A stretch of DNA of 64,000 nt from Eublepharis macularius (GCF_028583425.1 NC_072791.1:43469368-43533367); one strand, 5' to 3'; numbered from the stretch's first letter, positions 54,640 to 64,000 are shown. Numbers and translations are program-made. Notes: a model not told the origin generated them from the sequence alone.

Positions 54640-56580
54640 TTCTGAGACAAGGAGCTGCTCTGACTCTCCTTTTGAAATATTTTCCCAGGTTCCTTCCCTG
54701 CTGCATCCATTTTCTTTTTATTTCAGGCCAGGCAGTGCCTTGTGCTTATGTTATGTGAGGAAGGGTGTTTATGATTTCATATCTGTGAATTTCCTTCAGC
54801 AGGAGGAGGGGACTGTCTCTTAACAGTGGGTGCCACAACAGAGAATTCACATATAGGAAAGGCTGTTGGTTTTGCCAAATTACAGGGTGGTATCTGCACA
54901 AGGCCCTGTTCAGATGAGCGAAACTGCCATTGTGAAGTATAGGAAAAGAGGTAGTCTTGCAGCTATGAGGGATCAAGGCCATGAAGGGCTTCATATGTGA
55001 TAGCCAATACTTTGAACTGAGCTCAGTAACTGATAGTTGTCCTGCCCTGGATAGCCCAGGAAAGCCTGATCTTGTTCAGATCTCAGAAGCTAAGCAGGGT
55101 CAGCCTTGGTTAGTAATTGGATGGGAGACCGCCAGTGAACACCAAGGTTGCAGAGATAGGTAATGACAAACCACCTCTGGTAGTCTCTTGCCATAAATAT
55201 CCCACCAAGGGTTACCATAAGTCAGCTATGACTTGATGGCAGTCTCCACCACCATCTGATAGTTAACCAGTGAAGTGACTGCAGAATAGGAGTAATATAT
55301 GATCCACCTAGCTCCCGATAATAAGCGAGCTGTGGCATTCTGCACCAACTGAAGTCTCTGGGCTAACTTTGAGGGAAGACGTATGTAGAGTACTTTGTAG
55401 TAGCCTAGTCTCAACATTATCGTAGTATGGATCCAGATGGCTAGATCAGCCATGTCATGATAGGAGGCTGTCTTCCAGGCTAGACTGAGTGAAGAAGACC
55501 TTTTTTGCAGCTGCATTGACTTGCTTCTTTAGCAGTAATGCTGGATCCACTATAACCCCTAACTCTTAACCGAGTCTGCAAAGGTGAACTGATCCCTTGG
55601 GATGATTGTGAACTAGCTGATGCAATGGTTGTAGGAATAATGTTTCTTTGCTGCTCTCATTGCCACTTCATAGATCTTCCAATGGGCTCTGTAGCATGCT
55701 GTATCAGATTCAGTGCAAATTTTCTGCAAGCATCTTTCTAGATATCTTCTAGCTCTCTTTAGGTCACCCATTTCTGTGATCAACCATGGGGCAAGCTTCC
55801 ATCCCACGGCCTGGAGAGGTCACCAAGGAGCAATGTTTTCAATAGTTTTGAGGAGCTTTACATTCCAAGCTTCCACTGCAGCCTCGACAGGGTATTGTGT
55901 TCAGAATCCTAAAATCCCCCAGGCATTTTGAAATCTAGAAGGATCCATGTGGGCAGACCATTTTAGTGAGCCACCCGCCCCCCTTTTGCAAGGTATCAGG
56001 GCCTTTAGGAGATAATGGTTGGATCATGGTTTATGCCAAATTTCCAATCCTGAAGTAAGACCTCCCCTCAAAGGCTCAGTCAAAAGATTAAGTCCAAAGT
56101 GTGGCCTCTTTCATGTGTTGGGCCTGACACTATTTGATAGGGGCGTAGGGCAGCTAAAGAAGCTATACGATCTTGAGCTGGCCCTGGCGAGGAGCATTCA
56201 GCATGAATGTTGAGTCACACAGAAAAATCCGTTTAGGTGTGTCCAATACTACATCTGAGAGCATCTTTGCAATCTCTGAAAGGGTGCTTACTGAGGATCT
56301 CAGTGGTCAGTAAACAAGCAGAATGATCTATATTTAGTTCGCAATGAGAGGTGCATACAATCAATATGCTATAGTTTGTACCTAGCTTGCTGAAGCTAAT
56401 GGACTCACGGAGGATAATAGCAACCCCTCCTCCTCGGACAAGAGTGCAGGGTTGGTGGAGGACTGCATAGCCAGGCGGAGTTAGTTGGGACAGACACATG
56501 ACATCATTTTCTTCTAACCATATCTCTGTAATGCAAACCCAGTCTATTTCCTGTTCCTATAATATCCCAGCAAAGTATGC
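54640..56580 (-). mobile_element. L2 LINE, antisense, with internal deletion
   Basis: Minus-strand pieces in element order: endonuclease (LTPPGYAVLHQPCTLVRGGG, VAIILRESISFSKL at 56.35-56.5 kb), the EN-RT linker (LKRARRYLERCLQKI at 55.6-55.8 kb) and the RT C-terminal region (LRLGYYKVLYIRLPSKLAQR, LQLVQNATARLLSGAR at 55.3-55.4 kb), then ITYEALHGLDPS near 54.98 kb. The RT palm (about 200 residues) is absent between 55.53 and 55.61 kb. A 5S-derived SINE is inserted at 55.04 kb. Left boundary uncertain. Confidence 0.8.
55030..55264 (+). repeat. 5S-rRNA-derived SINE with TSD
   Basis: The body at 55039-55255 has the 5S internal promoter almost intact: CTCAGAAGCTAAGCAGGGTC (A box) and TGGATGGGAGACCGCC (C box). 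It is followed by a SINE body ending GTCAGCTATGACTTGATGGC. The 9-bp TSD CTGATAGTT flanks it (55030-55038 and 55256-55264), showing insertion into the older L2. It is not a functional 5S gene because the 3' third of 5S is replaced. Confidence 0.9.
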
Positions 56581-56689
56581 AGTTTTGTTCCTCTGATATT
56601 GCATAGCATTAGTGCAGCTGTGAGGAAAATGGGGCCCTAGAATCATCAGCTCTCAAGATGCTAGAGATTAGATAGGCAGCGAGCATCCT

Positions 56690-57045
56690 TGCCTAATAAA
56701 GCTCCCACTCTCCTGGCTTTCTGCAAACTACGCAGAACTGAATTATTCAAGAGGCTCAGATAGGAGGGCTGTATTATAAGGAAGTGGTCTCCATCAGTAA
56801 AAGGATCGTAAGTATGATAGACCATAGAATCTACTACTATTGCTATAAGTGTGATCCTACTGGGTAGTTCCTATGTTGTTTAATATGTCTTAGAGTTGCC
56901 TCTGCTCTTTCTCAGCATTTCTTCAGCTCTGTATTGGATTTCTGCTGGTTTAAATCTTTGCACATTTGCATGTATATGCTGTATTACATGTTTATTGAAA
57001 TGTCTTTGACTGTTCTGACTCCCACAGTGGATATAAATAAATATC
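56690..57045 (+). mobile_element. L2 LINE 3' end, sense
   Basis: CTCCTGGCTTTCTGCAAACT and ACTGAATTATTCAAGAGGCT correspond to the last ORF2 codons seen at 50.85 kb, followed by the same 3' UTR (TCAGCATTTCTTCAGCTCTG, then TTATTGAAATGTCTTTGACT). It lies head-to-tail inverted beside the antisense L2 to its left. Confidence 0.75.
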
Positions 57046-57299
57046 ATCAGCTCCCATCTGCACTGGAATAGTACATTCACCATACATCCTGCTCCAGGTA
57101 AAGATTGCCCATACAGCCACAGAGATGCATCCCGAAAACCACACAATACACATGTCGGTGGCCAAAGAGCTCATCCTATCTATGGCTGTAGTCATGATAT
57201 ATTGATGTTAGTGTTGTCCAACAGGTAGTGTTTCCATTCCAGTTGTGCATGTCCCTTAACCAAGCAAAGGAGTAACATAACTGCATTCCAACTCTGGCC

Positions 57300-57490
57300 T
57301 TAATTATAGGGCAAGCAGCGTGTGTATGTCATGTCACTTCCAACTTACGGTGACTATGAATTAATTACCTCCAGAACGTCCTATCATTAACAACATTGCT
57401 GAGATTTGCAAACTGAAGGTCGTGCCATCCTTTATTGAGTCAATCCACCTCATGCTCAGTCTTCCTCTTTTCCTACTGCCTTCAACTGCT
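57300..57490 (-). repeat. Dispersed repeat fragment (SINE-like)
   Basis: CATGTCACTTCCAACTTACGG, TGACTATGAATTAATTACCT, ACGTCCTATCATTAACAACA and TTTATTGAGTCAATCCACCT match a common squamate repeat I recall without a certain name. Strand uncertain. Confidence 0.5.
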
Positions 57491-58123
57491 TGCAAACAGA
57501 CAGGTAAAGAAAAGATGCTTTTCTTTCCGATCTTAGAAGGATGTATGGGGACATGCCCATGACTCACCAAAGGGAATGAAATGGCAGCTCAAGCTCCAGA
57601 GAATATTTCCAAACAGGGAAATAAAGAGGAGATCTCGAGAAAGGGATAAAGTCTATTGGGCAATTCCAAATAATCTTAGTTCTTGCTGTCCGAATAATGT
57701 AAGTTTGCAGAGAGCAAACATGGATATAGTTCGTTTTCTGGTGCAATACTAATCAAGCAGGATCCTATTTGTGCTAAAGGGTCATTGATTAATTGTTGGG
57801 GTCTTTGGCCAGCAATACCAATCCACCATGACATGAACTGTGTGCAGATATGTGATTCTGTAATAGCAGAGCGTAGCAGCAAGGCACCCACTCCCAAATT
57901 CTGTTGCTTCTGAGGCTATATATTAAGCTGGCAGCATCTGTACCATTTGTTAATCCATTCTGTTTCTGAAAATAACAGCACAAAATGGATCATCAGTCCT
58001 TAATGCACTTGCTCAGCAGTAAGTTCCATTAAAATTGGTGGAAAGTTTTGAATGTACATTCATAGGACCGCTCTGTGGGAAAGCAGAAGAGTGCATCCTC
58101 AGCCCTGACACACCCTTCATTAA

Positions 58124-58268
58124 ATCTTCTGTTTTGGTTGTTGTGGGTTTTCCGAGCTGTATTGCCGTGGTCTTGGCATGCCAAGACCACGGCAATACAG
58201 CCCGGAAAACCCACAACAACCATCGTTCTCCGGCCGTGAAAGCCTTCGACAGTACATCTTCTGTTTTG
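58124..58268. mobile_element. Near-perfect palindromic insertion with TSD
   Basis: The arms GGTTGTTGTGGGTTTTCCGA...CTTGGCA and TGCCAAG...GGAAAACCCACAACAACC meet at GGCATGCC (about 58178) with one or two mismatches over about 43 bp. The right side continues with CGGCCGTGAAAGCCTTCGAC. A 13-bp TSD ATCTTCTGTTTTG flanks it (58124-58136 and 58256-58268). TSD length and inverted structure fit a Penelope-like or related retroelement end better than a cut-and-paste MITE; family uncertain. Confidence 0.75.
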
Positions 58269-58329
58269 TTTGCGTGTTGCCTTTTGGCTACTGAATTTTT
58301 TGAATGATGTGATCAAGGTTTTAAAATAT

Positions 58330-58990
58330 TTGTTTATAAATATTTTATGTCAGTTAATCTGATACGCAGTCTCAGGAACAAATGGAATAAGGAGTTAGAT
58401 CATCCAATTTTGCCAAAGCAATGGGATAATGCCTTAAATGCTATTTGTATTACTTCTGTGGATCTTAAGCTGGATTTATTCAGCAAAAAAATTGTTTAAA
58501 GTTTATTGGACACCACAGCACCTTTTTAGTAAAGAACTACGTACAGTGTCTGATTGCTAGCAGTGTAGATTACAGGATGCGTCTCTTAAGCATATACTCT
58601 GAGCATGTCCAGTTATTCAATCTTTTGGGGAGAAAGTTATTACTCATACTAATTTTGTATTAGAATCCCCGTCAATTTTTGAGGATGTTTATGTATTTTT
58701 AAACTACCTTTTCCTGGAATCTAACCAATGAAAATGCACCCTCCATGTCCTTATTGTAGCTAAAAAGCCTTATATTACAACACTGGAGAGACAAATGCCC
58801 ACTTCTTAATTCAGGATGGAGAACCTTACAACTTTATTTGAACGTACGGCATATAGATGACAAATGCTGATGGACTTATTTTTAGTTATTTTGAAACCTC
58901 TTACAGATGCTTATGTGTACGTTTCTATTGTGCTTGAGGCTTATTTTTTCTTTTTATTTTCTTGTCTAATAAAATACAATTTTTAAAAAA
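58330..58990 (+). mobile_element. Old L1 ORF2 tail
   Basis: Decayed translation has an L1 C-terminal flavour: SLRNKWNKELDHPILPKQWD, NALNAICITSVDLKLDLF and later HVQLFNLLGRK (compare H..W.CP.I..FW). It ends AATAAAATACAATTTTTAAA. Much older than the copy at 2.2 kb. Confidence 0.55.
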
Positions 58991-59060
58991 TTCAAGAGTT
59001 TTTATGAATTGACCAAAGGAGAGATACTTGTAGATTTTAGAAGTCTTTCATTTTTTTCAG

Positions 59061-59153
59061 ATGAATAGAGTAAAAGTTGATGAGGAAGAATACTGGCACA
59101 GTTCCAAGTGTAAAGCCTTCACTTTCGACGATGAAGATGATGAACTCTCCCAG
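59061..59153 (+). CDS. VIPAS39: VIPAS39 coding exon 1
   Basis: 31 codons from ATG to Gln. The acceptor TTTTTTTCAG is directly followed by ATGAATAGAG. The donor is CCCAG|GTATCA. Confidence 0.96.
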
Positions 59154-62100
59154 GTATCATTTCTAGTTTGAACAAGTGGATAACTTAACTATGCAATACC
59201 CTTTTGCCTAAAACATGCATAAAAGGCAGTTTTTAAATATTGTATTTTTATGATGAACTGTACTTTGAAGGTAGCATTGCATTATTTACATGAGCAGAAA
59301 GAAAACCTATTCTATTTAGATACAGAACGTTAAATGGTTTTAGAGTTCTGAAGCTCTTTTGCACGTTAACAAGAATGTGGCTAAGGGTGATTGTGTAGAC
59401 ACAGATGCAGAGGAGTTAGCCGTGTTAGTCTGTAGTAGCAAAATCAAAAAGAGTCCAGTAGCACCTTTAAGACTAACCAACTTTATTGTAGCATAAGCTT
59501 TCGAGAATCACAGTTCTCTTCGTCAGATGCATCTGACGAAGAGAACTGTGATTCTCGAAAGCTTATGCTACAATAAAGTTGGTTAGTCTTAAAGGTGCTA
59601 CTGGACTCTTTTTGATTGTGTAGACACAAAGGTTTTGACAAGGTACCTCACCAAAGACTCCTGACAAATAAACTTTGTAGGCATGAGATAAGAGAATGGG
59701 TCCTGTAATGGATTAAAAGTTAGTTAAATGGCAAGAAGCACTGAGTAGGAGTTAATGGGCAGTTCTCACAATGGAGAAAAGTGAGCAGAGGGGTCCCACA
59801 AGCAGGGCTTTTTTCTGGGAAAAGAGATGGTGGAACTCAGTGGGTTGACCTAGGAGAAAATTGTCACATGGCTGGTGGCCCCAACCCCTGATCAGACAGA
59901 GAGGAGTTTAGATTACCCTCTGCGCTGCTTGACTTCCCTCTGTCTGGAGATCAGGAGGTGGGGCCACCAGCCATGTGACCATTTTGAAGAGGTTCCGGAA
60001 GTCCGTTCCACCACGTTCCTACTGAAAAAAAGCCCTGCCCAAAAGGAACAGTATTAGGACCAATGCTATTTAATTTCTTTATAAATGGTTTAGATAAGGA
60101 GGTCAGCAGTATAGTGGCCCATTATTCAGGATGGTGAACCAAAGTAGATGTCCATAAAAAGGGTGACTAGGCAACAACGTGGCAAATGAAGTTCAATGTA
60201 GGTAAGCATAAGATAAAGGTCCCAATTTGGTGCCCTCTGACACCTTCTGTGGCTCCTACCAAGTTTCTTTAGGAAGTGTGAGAGGCCAGGTGGCACTTTT
60301 GCCCAGGAGAGCTTCCGATTGGCCATTGGAGATCTGATTGGCTGTACAGATTTTTTAAAAACTTTGTTTCAGCAGTAGAACTCCACAGTACAACAATCTT
60401 CACTGTGTGACTGAATGCAAGCAGCGTATATGCAAAGGAATATTTTTAAACAGTATGTTCATTTTAAAAGGCACCCTGTTAAGCAGAAGCTGCTGCCTGA
60501 AATGGTGAAGTGTTACCATTAGAGTTATGCATAACCTAATTCCCTTACATTTTGAGTGACAGCCATTTTGTGCTTCGCTCAACCTCCTCCGGCAGCCATT
60601 TTGTGGTTGTGCCACCACCCTGTGTCAGAATTCCAAAGGAGCCCCCAAGCTCAGAAAGCTTGGGGACCCCTGCAGTAAGGCGATGCACACAGGAACAAAA
60701 AATCCTAACTTTAAATATATGTTGATGAGGTCTGAACTTTAAAAGGGAGTTAGACAGATTCATGGAGGAGGTAGGTTCATCAGTGCCTACTAATCAGGGC
60801 AAATAAAGGGAACCTCTGTATCAGAGATGGAGAATCTCTGAATACCAGTGCTAGGAGGCAGGTTTGGGAAAAGGCCTTGGTCTCTGTACCCTGTTTGTTG
60901 GCCTTCCAAGGCAAATACTTGGCCACTATGTAAAATAGAATGCTGGGCTAGATGAGCCAAAGGTTTGATCCAGTAGGGCTCTTACGATTCTGTTGCAGAA
61001 CTCATTTTTGTAATCTAGTAACAAACTGTTTCTAGCCCTGTGGTTGTGAACACATTGGAAAAATGTCTGCAAAAGGCTGTAGTGGCAGAACTTACATGCT
61101 GTGCAAATGTTCAGAGCTTTTACTAGGCTTTTCTCCACAGAACTCTTTTTCCTCCTTACTTCACTAATCTTTCCAGAATTGCTTCTTGCCAAAACATTTC
61201 AATGCACAAAATTGTATAACTTCCACATAAAACACTGTAATAATAGCAGTGCAGATCTGAGGTCTTAATGGAAATGTAGTGTGAATCTGTTAGATTTTTT
61301 CATAGTTTCTGGGTAACTAAAGATATTGTTTAGTTTGCACAAGTATAGAACCTGTCTATTCCTGGAGTGCAGGTTATTTGCTAACAAACGTAGAGTGTTA
61401 TGAGAAATGGAGATTTCCTTCCATCTAACTTTGGTTTTGTTTGTAGCTGAAGGAATCTAAGCGAGCAGTAAACAGCCTGCGAGATATTGTAGATGATGAC
61501 GATGATCTTGAGAAGTTCAGCTGGAGTGGGGAGCCTGTGGGCAGTAAGTGCAGGGGTACCCAAAATGAGTTTGGGAAGGGGATTTGTATGAAAGCATAAT
61601 TCTTTAGACTGATATTGTTTAGCTGTCATCCAGCAAAAAGATGGTTTAGAGCTGCAGTCTGAAATATATTTATTAGGAGACCGTTAGGACTCACAGCCTA
61701 AGTCCTAATCCTATTTGTTTGGAAATACAAGTGTCACATAACACCTTGAACTTAACACTCTAGCTGCTTATGTACATTGGGAGTAAGTGGAACCAAAAGG
61801 CAGGAATGGATAGAAGTATTTAAAATACACATGTTTGAATTCTGTCTACCCTCTTTTCCTGGGTAAAAAATATTCTAGGACAGACAAATGAAGGGAATGA
61901 AACCACAACTACAATAACTAAAACAAATCACAAAAGGTAATCCTGGTGATCCCCTTGTGGGAGTGGGTGGTCATCTAAACAGGGACTTTTATTGCCCTGT
62001 CCTATTAAGACAATAATGCTCTATCCTTTAAACATTGTTTTTTCTCAGTTTAATTTTTTTATTATTTTGCTGAAATTCCTGCCTAAGGAAGAGTTCTGTG

Positions 62101-62956
62101 CAACTTTAAAGGTTGTACAACACATTGTGAAGCTGATCCTAATTTAAAGTATTGTTTTCCTGTTCCTGTTTCCATATCAATAATTTCAGTTAGCAAAAAG
62201 GAACGTTGGCTGTTGTCTCTGGCCATTTTCTCATCGAGGTGAAGCAAACTAGCTGTGATAGCTGCTTTTGTGCTCCATTACACAAAGAGGTTGTTTCCAG
62301 AGTCTCTGCAGTGCATGCTCCCCTGCTTTGCTGTGCATAGTGGGGTCCTTCGTGCATTACTATGTTTCTCTATGGAAATGTGAGCTCCCCCAGTAACTAA
62401 CCTTCTGTCATTCACATTACTTCTTATCCTTGGGTGAAAAGAGATAAATCAACTGCTTGAAAATTTGACAGGGATTCTTGATTATATTTTCACTCACTTC
62501 AATTTTTGATTCTGCTCTAGAACATGGAAGGAAATCAGGCAAGTTTAGGATTATTATCCCACAATAAACTATTGTGTATGTCTGTTGTTCACACAGTGTG
62601 ACGATGTGTACTCTGCTCTAGGATTTCAGGTGTCTAGTTTTATAATTTGCTTTTATGTAAACAGGTAGGATATAAATGTTCAAAGTAAATGTAATAAAAT
62701 AATTGCTAAGAGAATCTCTCTCCTCCTCTCTCTTTCTCTCTCTCTCTCTCCCCCCCTCTCTCTGCGTATGCGTGCATGCATCCGTGCGTGCATGTGTGTG
62801 CGTGCGTCATCATAGGTATTTCCTGGTCAATCAAAGAGACTGCCTCCACCAGTAATACGCCAGAGGGAAGTGATCTGGGTCTGCAAAAGGGCTCTTCCTC
62901 CATTGCATCGTTCCCCAAGCAAGCCTCTTCCTACTCTCTAAGCAGCTTTTTTAAAG
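59061..62956 (+). CDS. VIPAS39: VIPAS39 (SPE-39/VIPAR), first three coding exons
   Basis: VIPAS39 binds VPS33B in the CHEVI-type tethering complex and acts in late endosome/lysosome and apical recycling traffic; human loss causes ARC syndrome 2. Exons 59061-59153, 61447-61543 and 62816-62956 give the first 110 residues: [40 protein letters not shown], an Asp-rich run, [20 protein letters not shown] and YSLSSFFKG. All match the human N-terminus closely. The remaining exons, including the Vps16_C-like domain, lie beyond the right edge. The start ATG is immediately after an AG acceptor, so an untranslated first exon lies upstream. Confidence 0.96.
59388..59628. mobile_element. Penelope-like inverted pair with two hammerhead-like cores
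   Basis: A perfect 16-bp TSD TGATTGTGTAGACACA (59388-59403 and 59613-59628) encloses two inverted copies of one sequence that meet at CAGATGCATCTG (59524-59535). The right arm has CTGACGA (59533-59539), then a stem GAGAA-CTGTGA-TTCTC and GAAA (59557-59560), followed by GCTTATGC. The left arm carries the mirror image and extends further (to GTTAGCCGTGTTAGTCTGTA). Relative to the minimal hammerhead consensus there is one extra A before the stem. The interior has no coding frame. It lies inside an older CR1. Confidence 0.8.
59803..60037. mobile_element. hAT MITE, copy 3 (235 bp)
   Basis: Termini CAGGGCTTTTTTCTGGG and CTGAAAAAAAGCCCTG. The 8-bp TSD is CCCACAAG (59795-59802) versus CCCAAAAG (60038-60045), one mismatch. 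It keeps the inverted CACATGGCTGGTGGCC block. It sits within the CR1 GVPQG codons. Confidence 0.9.
60217..60673. mobile_element. hAT-like element inside the CR1 (tentative)
   Basis: The left end near GGTCCCAATTTGGTGCCCTC and the right end AAGCTTGGGGACCCCTG are weak inverted repeats. The interior has repeated GCAGCCATTTTGTGG/ACAGCCATTTTGTGC words. The CR1 reading resumes directly on each side, so this block is an insertion. TSD not clear. Confidence 0.5.
61447..61543 (+). CDS. VIPAS39: VIPAS39 coding exon 2
   Basis: Encodes [32 protein letters not shown] and one base of Ser. The acidic run (five Asp) is two residues shorter than in human. Borders TTGTAG| and GGCA|GTAAGT. Confidence 0.96.
61544..62712. 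other. VIPAS39 intron, left part
   Basis: No element recognised up to the repeat-derived acceptor region. AT-rich, with a short LINE-like AATGTAATAAAATAA at about 62688-62702. Confidence 0.5.
62713..62815 (+). promoter_or_regulatory. VIPAS39: Unusual 3' splice site: CT repeat, GT/GC repeat, then CATAG
   Basis: A CT-rich tract (about 62715-62762) is followed by about 50 nt of alternating GTGC/GCAT repeat, then CATCATAG. No AG occurs from 62713 until the splice AG at 62814-62815. The pyrimidine tract is therefore about 50 nt upstream of the acceptor. Confidence 0.8.
62816..62956 (+). CDS. VIPAS39: VIPAS39 coding exon 3
   Basis: 141 bp, phase 1-1. Encodes [40 protein letters not shown] and LSSFFK plus one base of Gly; human has ISWSIRETAG and STYSLSSFFRG. 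Donor TTAAAG|GTAGAC. Confidence 0.94.
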
Positions 62957-63618
62957 GTAGACTCTCTCTGTAGAAATCCTAAAAGTGTGCCTCAGGGAGG
63001 CTGGTTTTGGGTCCCAAATTAACAACGAGATCTCCCTTATGGTCTATGTGATTGACATTGCCTTTCAGTATAGCACCCATGAGTCACATTTCATGGCCTT
63101 GGTCCCCACGTCTGCAGGACCACCTCCCTCCCTATGCCCCGCCACGGCAGCAGGACCATCTCATGCAAATGGGCAAAATCAGCATGTGTACATGTGCATT
63201 CTCTGTTGTGGCCTTCACAGAGCAGCAGTTGAAATAGATTAAATATGTTTTTCACCAGTAAGTCTCCAGTCTAATAGGAGGACAGCAAAAAATCAGTATG
63301 CACCTAACGCCTGTTGGCATGCACACTACATCTCTACATCTCTGTTGTAGAGACAGCAGGGTTAATGTTCACCTTTTGGAGACAAGGTACAGTTTCCACA
63401 TCTCCTTGCAGTAACTTTTGAGATGAAAAGTGTCCAAGCCTGCTCTAATAAGTTCCTAGCTATGTTGCACAACAATCTCTCATTTGGTGGAAGACAGATC
63501 TGCCTGCAGGAGCTCTGCACTTGATTGTAGCTAAGGTCAAATTCCCTATTCCCAAGTGGCCTGCATTTTGTTCAGTCTGCTTCTGTTCCTCCTATGTTAA
63601 ATGGTAAGCATGTTAATA
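62957..63618. other. VIPAS39 intron, no exon seen
   Basis: An exon matching the following human segment (RTRPGSFQSLSDALSDT) was not found before the right edge. ATGGCCTTGGTCCCCACGTC and CTCTGTTGTGGCCTTCACAG at about 63090-63220 look like decayed L2 ORF2 text. Not firm enough to annotate. Confidence 0.45.
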
Positions 63619-63877
63619 CCAGAAACAGTGCCCGTTGTGTGAAAAAATAAAATTGACAGGCCCCTCCTGGCAGCAAGCAGGCACTTTGCAGTAACCTGGA
63701 GGTCAGAGTGGGAGGGCGCTGAGGGGAGGCATGCTTAGGCCACCAATTCAGCAGTCCCCCTCCCAGCGGCAAGTGGATGCTTCGCAGCAGCCTCGAGACC
63801 AGAGTTGTTGGCAATGCACCTGCGCAAGGATAAAAAGAGAGTCATCACCAATACGGCTTGCCTTTTATATAGTAGGA
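63619..63877 (-). mobile_element. Helitron-like non-autonomous element (tentative)
   Basis: On the minus strand the element begins TCCTACTATATAAAAGG (63877 downwards) and ends CAACGGGCACTGTTTCTGG (63619). It is flanked by A on the left and T on the right, as expected for Helitron insertion between A and T with 5'-TC and CTRR-3' ends. The interior has two related units with AGCGGCAAG/GGCAGCAAG words (about 63667 and 63765). A clear 3' hairpin was not seen, so this remains a candidate. Confidence 0.5.
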
Positions 63878-64000
63878 TAGGAACCACATTCATCCAGAGT
63901 GCCTGATCTTACAAGCCATGCAGTATCCTCATATAGCCCTGTGGATTTCACTCACTGCAGATAAGAGTGGGGAAAGCACAGGCAGCACCTCCTCCCAACT

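Larger units (their letters stand above)
59300..60995 (+). mobile_element. CR1 LINE, hit by three later insertions
   Basis: CR1 RT motifs appear on both sides of later elements: [16 protein letters not shown]-like text with LCRHEIREW at 59.63-59.7 kb, SRGVP just left of the hAT copy, [19 protein letters not shown] just right of it, and FNVGKHKI before and [14 protein letters not shown] after a second interruption (60.2-60.67 kb). The 3' end shows GGCTAGATGAGCCAAAGGTT and TGATCCAGTAGGGCTCTTAC. Left boundary uncertain. It occupies VIPAS39 intron 2 (after coding exon 1). Confidence 0.8.

Noticed and set aside
55039-55160. Possible 5S rRNA gene
   Set aside because: Only the internal promoter part matches 5S; the rest is SINE body with a TSD.

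Overview
This window comes from a vertebrate nuclear genome, most likely a squamate reptile (lizard or gecko type). That is an inference from three intron-split vertebrate genes and from the repeat mix: CR1, L2 and L1 LINEs, tRNA-derived and 5S-rRNA-derived SINEs, hAT MITEs and Penelope-like fragments. There is no operon-like gene packing, CRISPR array or bacterial signal. Only about 2 kb is protein-coding; most of the rest is intron or intergenic DNA built from layered repeats.

Genes, left to right. (1) ISM2 (isthmin-2), + strand: five coding exons between 17.88 and 27.32 kb carry the pro-region, a Glu-rich stretch, a TSP1 repeat and the C-terminal AMOP domain. The signal-peptide exon was not found, so the first 17.9 kb is either intron 1 or the upstream intergenic region. 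(2) AHSA1 (HSP90 ATPase activator), - strand: all nine coding exons between 52220 and 38753 were placed by splice sites and join without a frame break into a 342-residue protein. (3) VIPAS39 (SPE-39, partner of VPS33B), + strand: the first three coding exons lie at 59.06-62.96 kb and the rest is beyond the right edge. The order ISM2-AHSA1-VIPAS39 matches human 14q24.3, which is why the isthmin gene is called ISM2. AHSA1 and VIPAS39 are divergent around a CpG-rich block (about 51.9-52.65 kb), followed by two ZNF143-like motifs near 52.9 kb, so a shared bidirectional promoter is likely.

Repeats, with target-site duplications (TSDs) where they can be read. A 5'-truncated L1 lies at 2.16-3.57 kb. 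A young L1-type element at 40.65-42.17 kb has a 5' UTR, ORF1, a 3' UTR and poly(A), but no ORF2. Three copies of one hAT MITE family have 8-bp TSDs, and a different hAT MITE lies at 19.79 kb. Penelope-like fragments, some as inverted pairs, carry hammerhead-ribozyme-like cores. One CR1 copy at 59.3-61.0 kb has been hit by three later insertions. An antisense L2 at 54.6-56.6 kb carries a 5S-derived SINE. A Helitron-like element lies near the right edge.

The most interesting observations are the ORF2-less L1-type element, the recurrent hammerhead-like cores, the palindromic modules at 20.8-21.2 and 33.75-33.96 kb, the repeat-built 3' splice site of VIPAS39 coding exon 3, and the possible bidirectional promoter with ZNF143-like sites.
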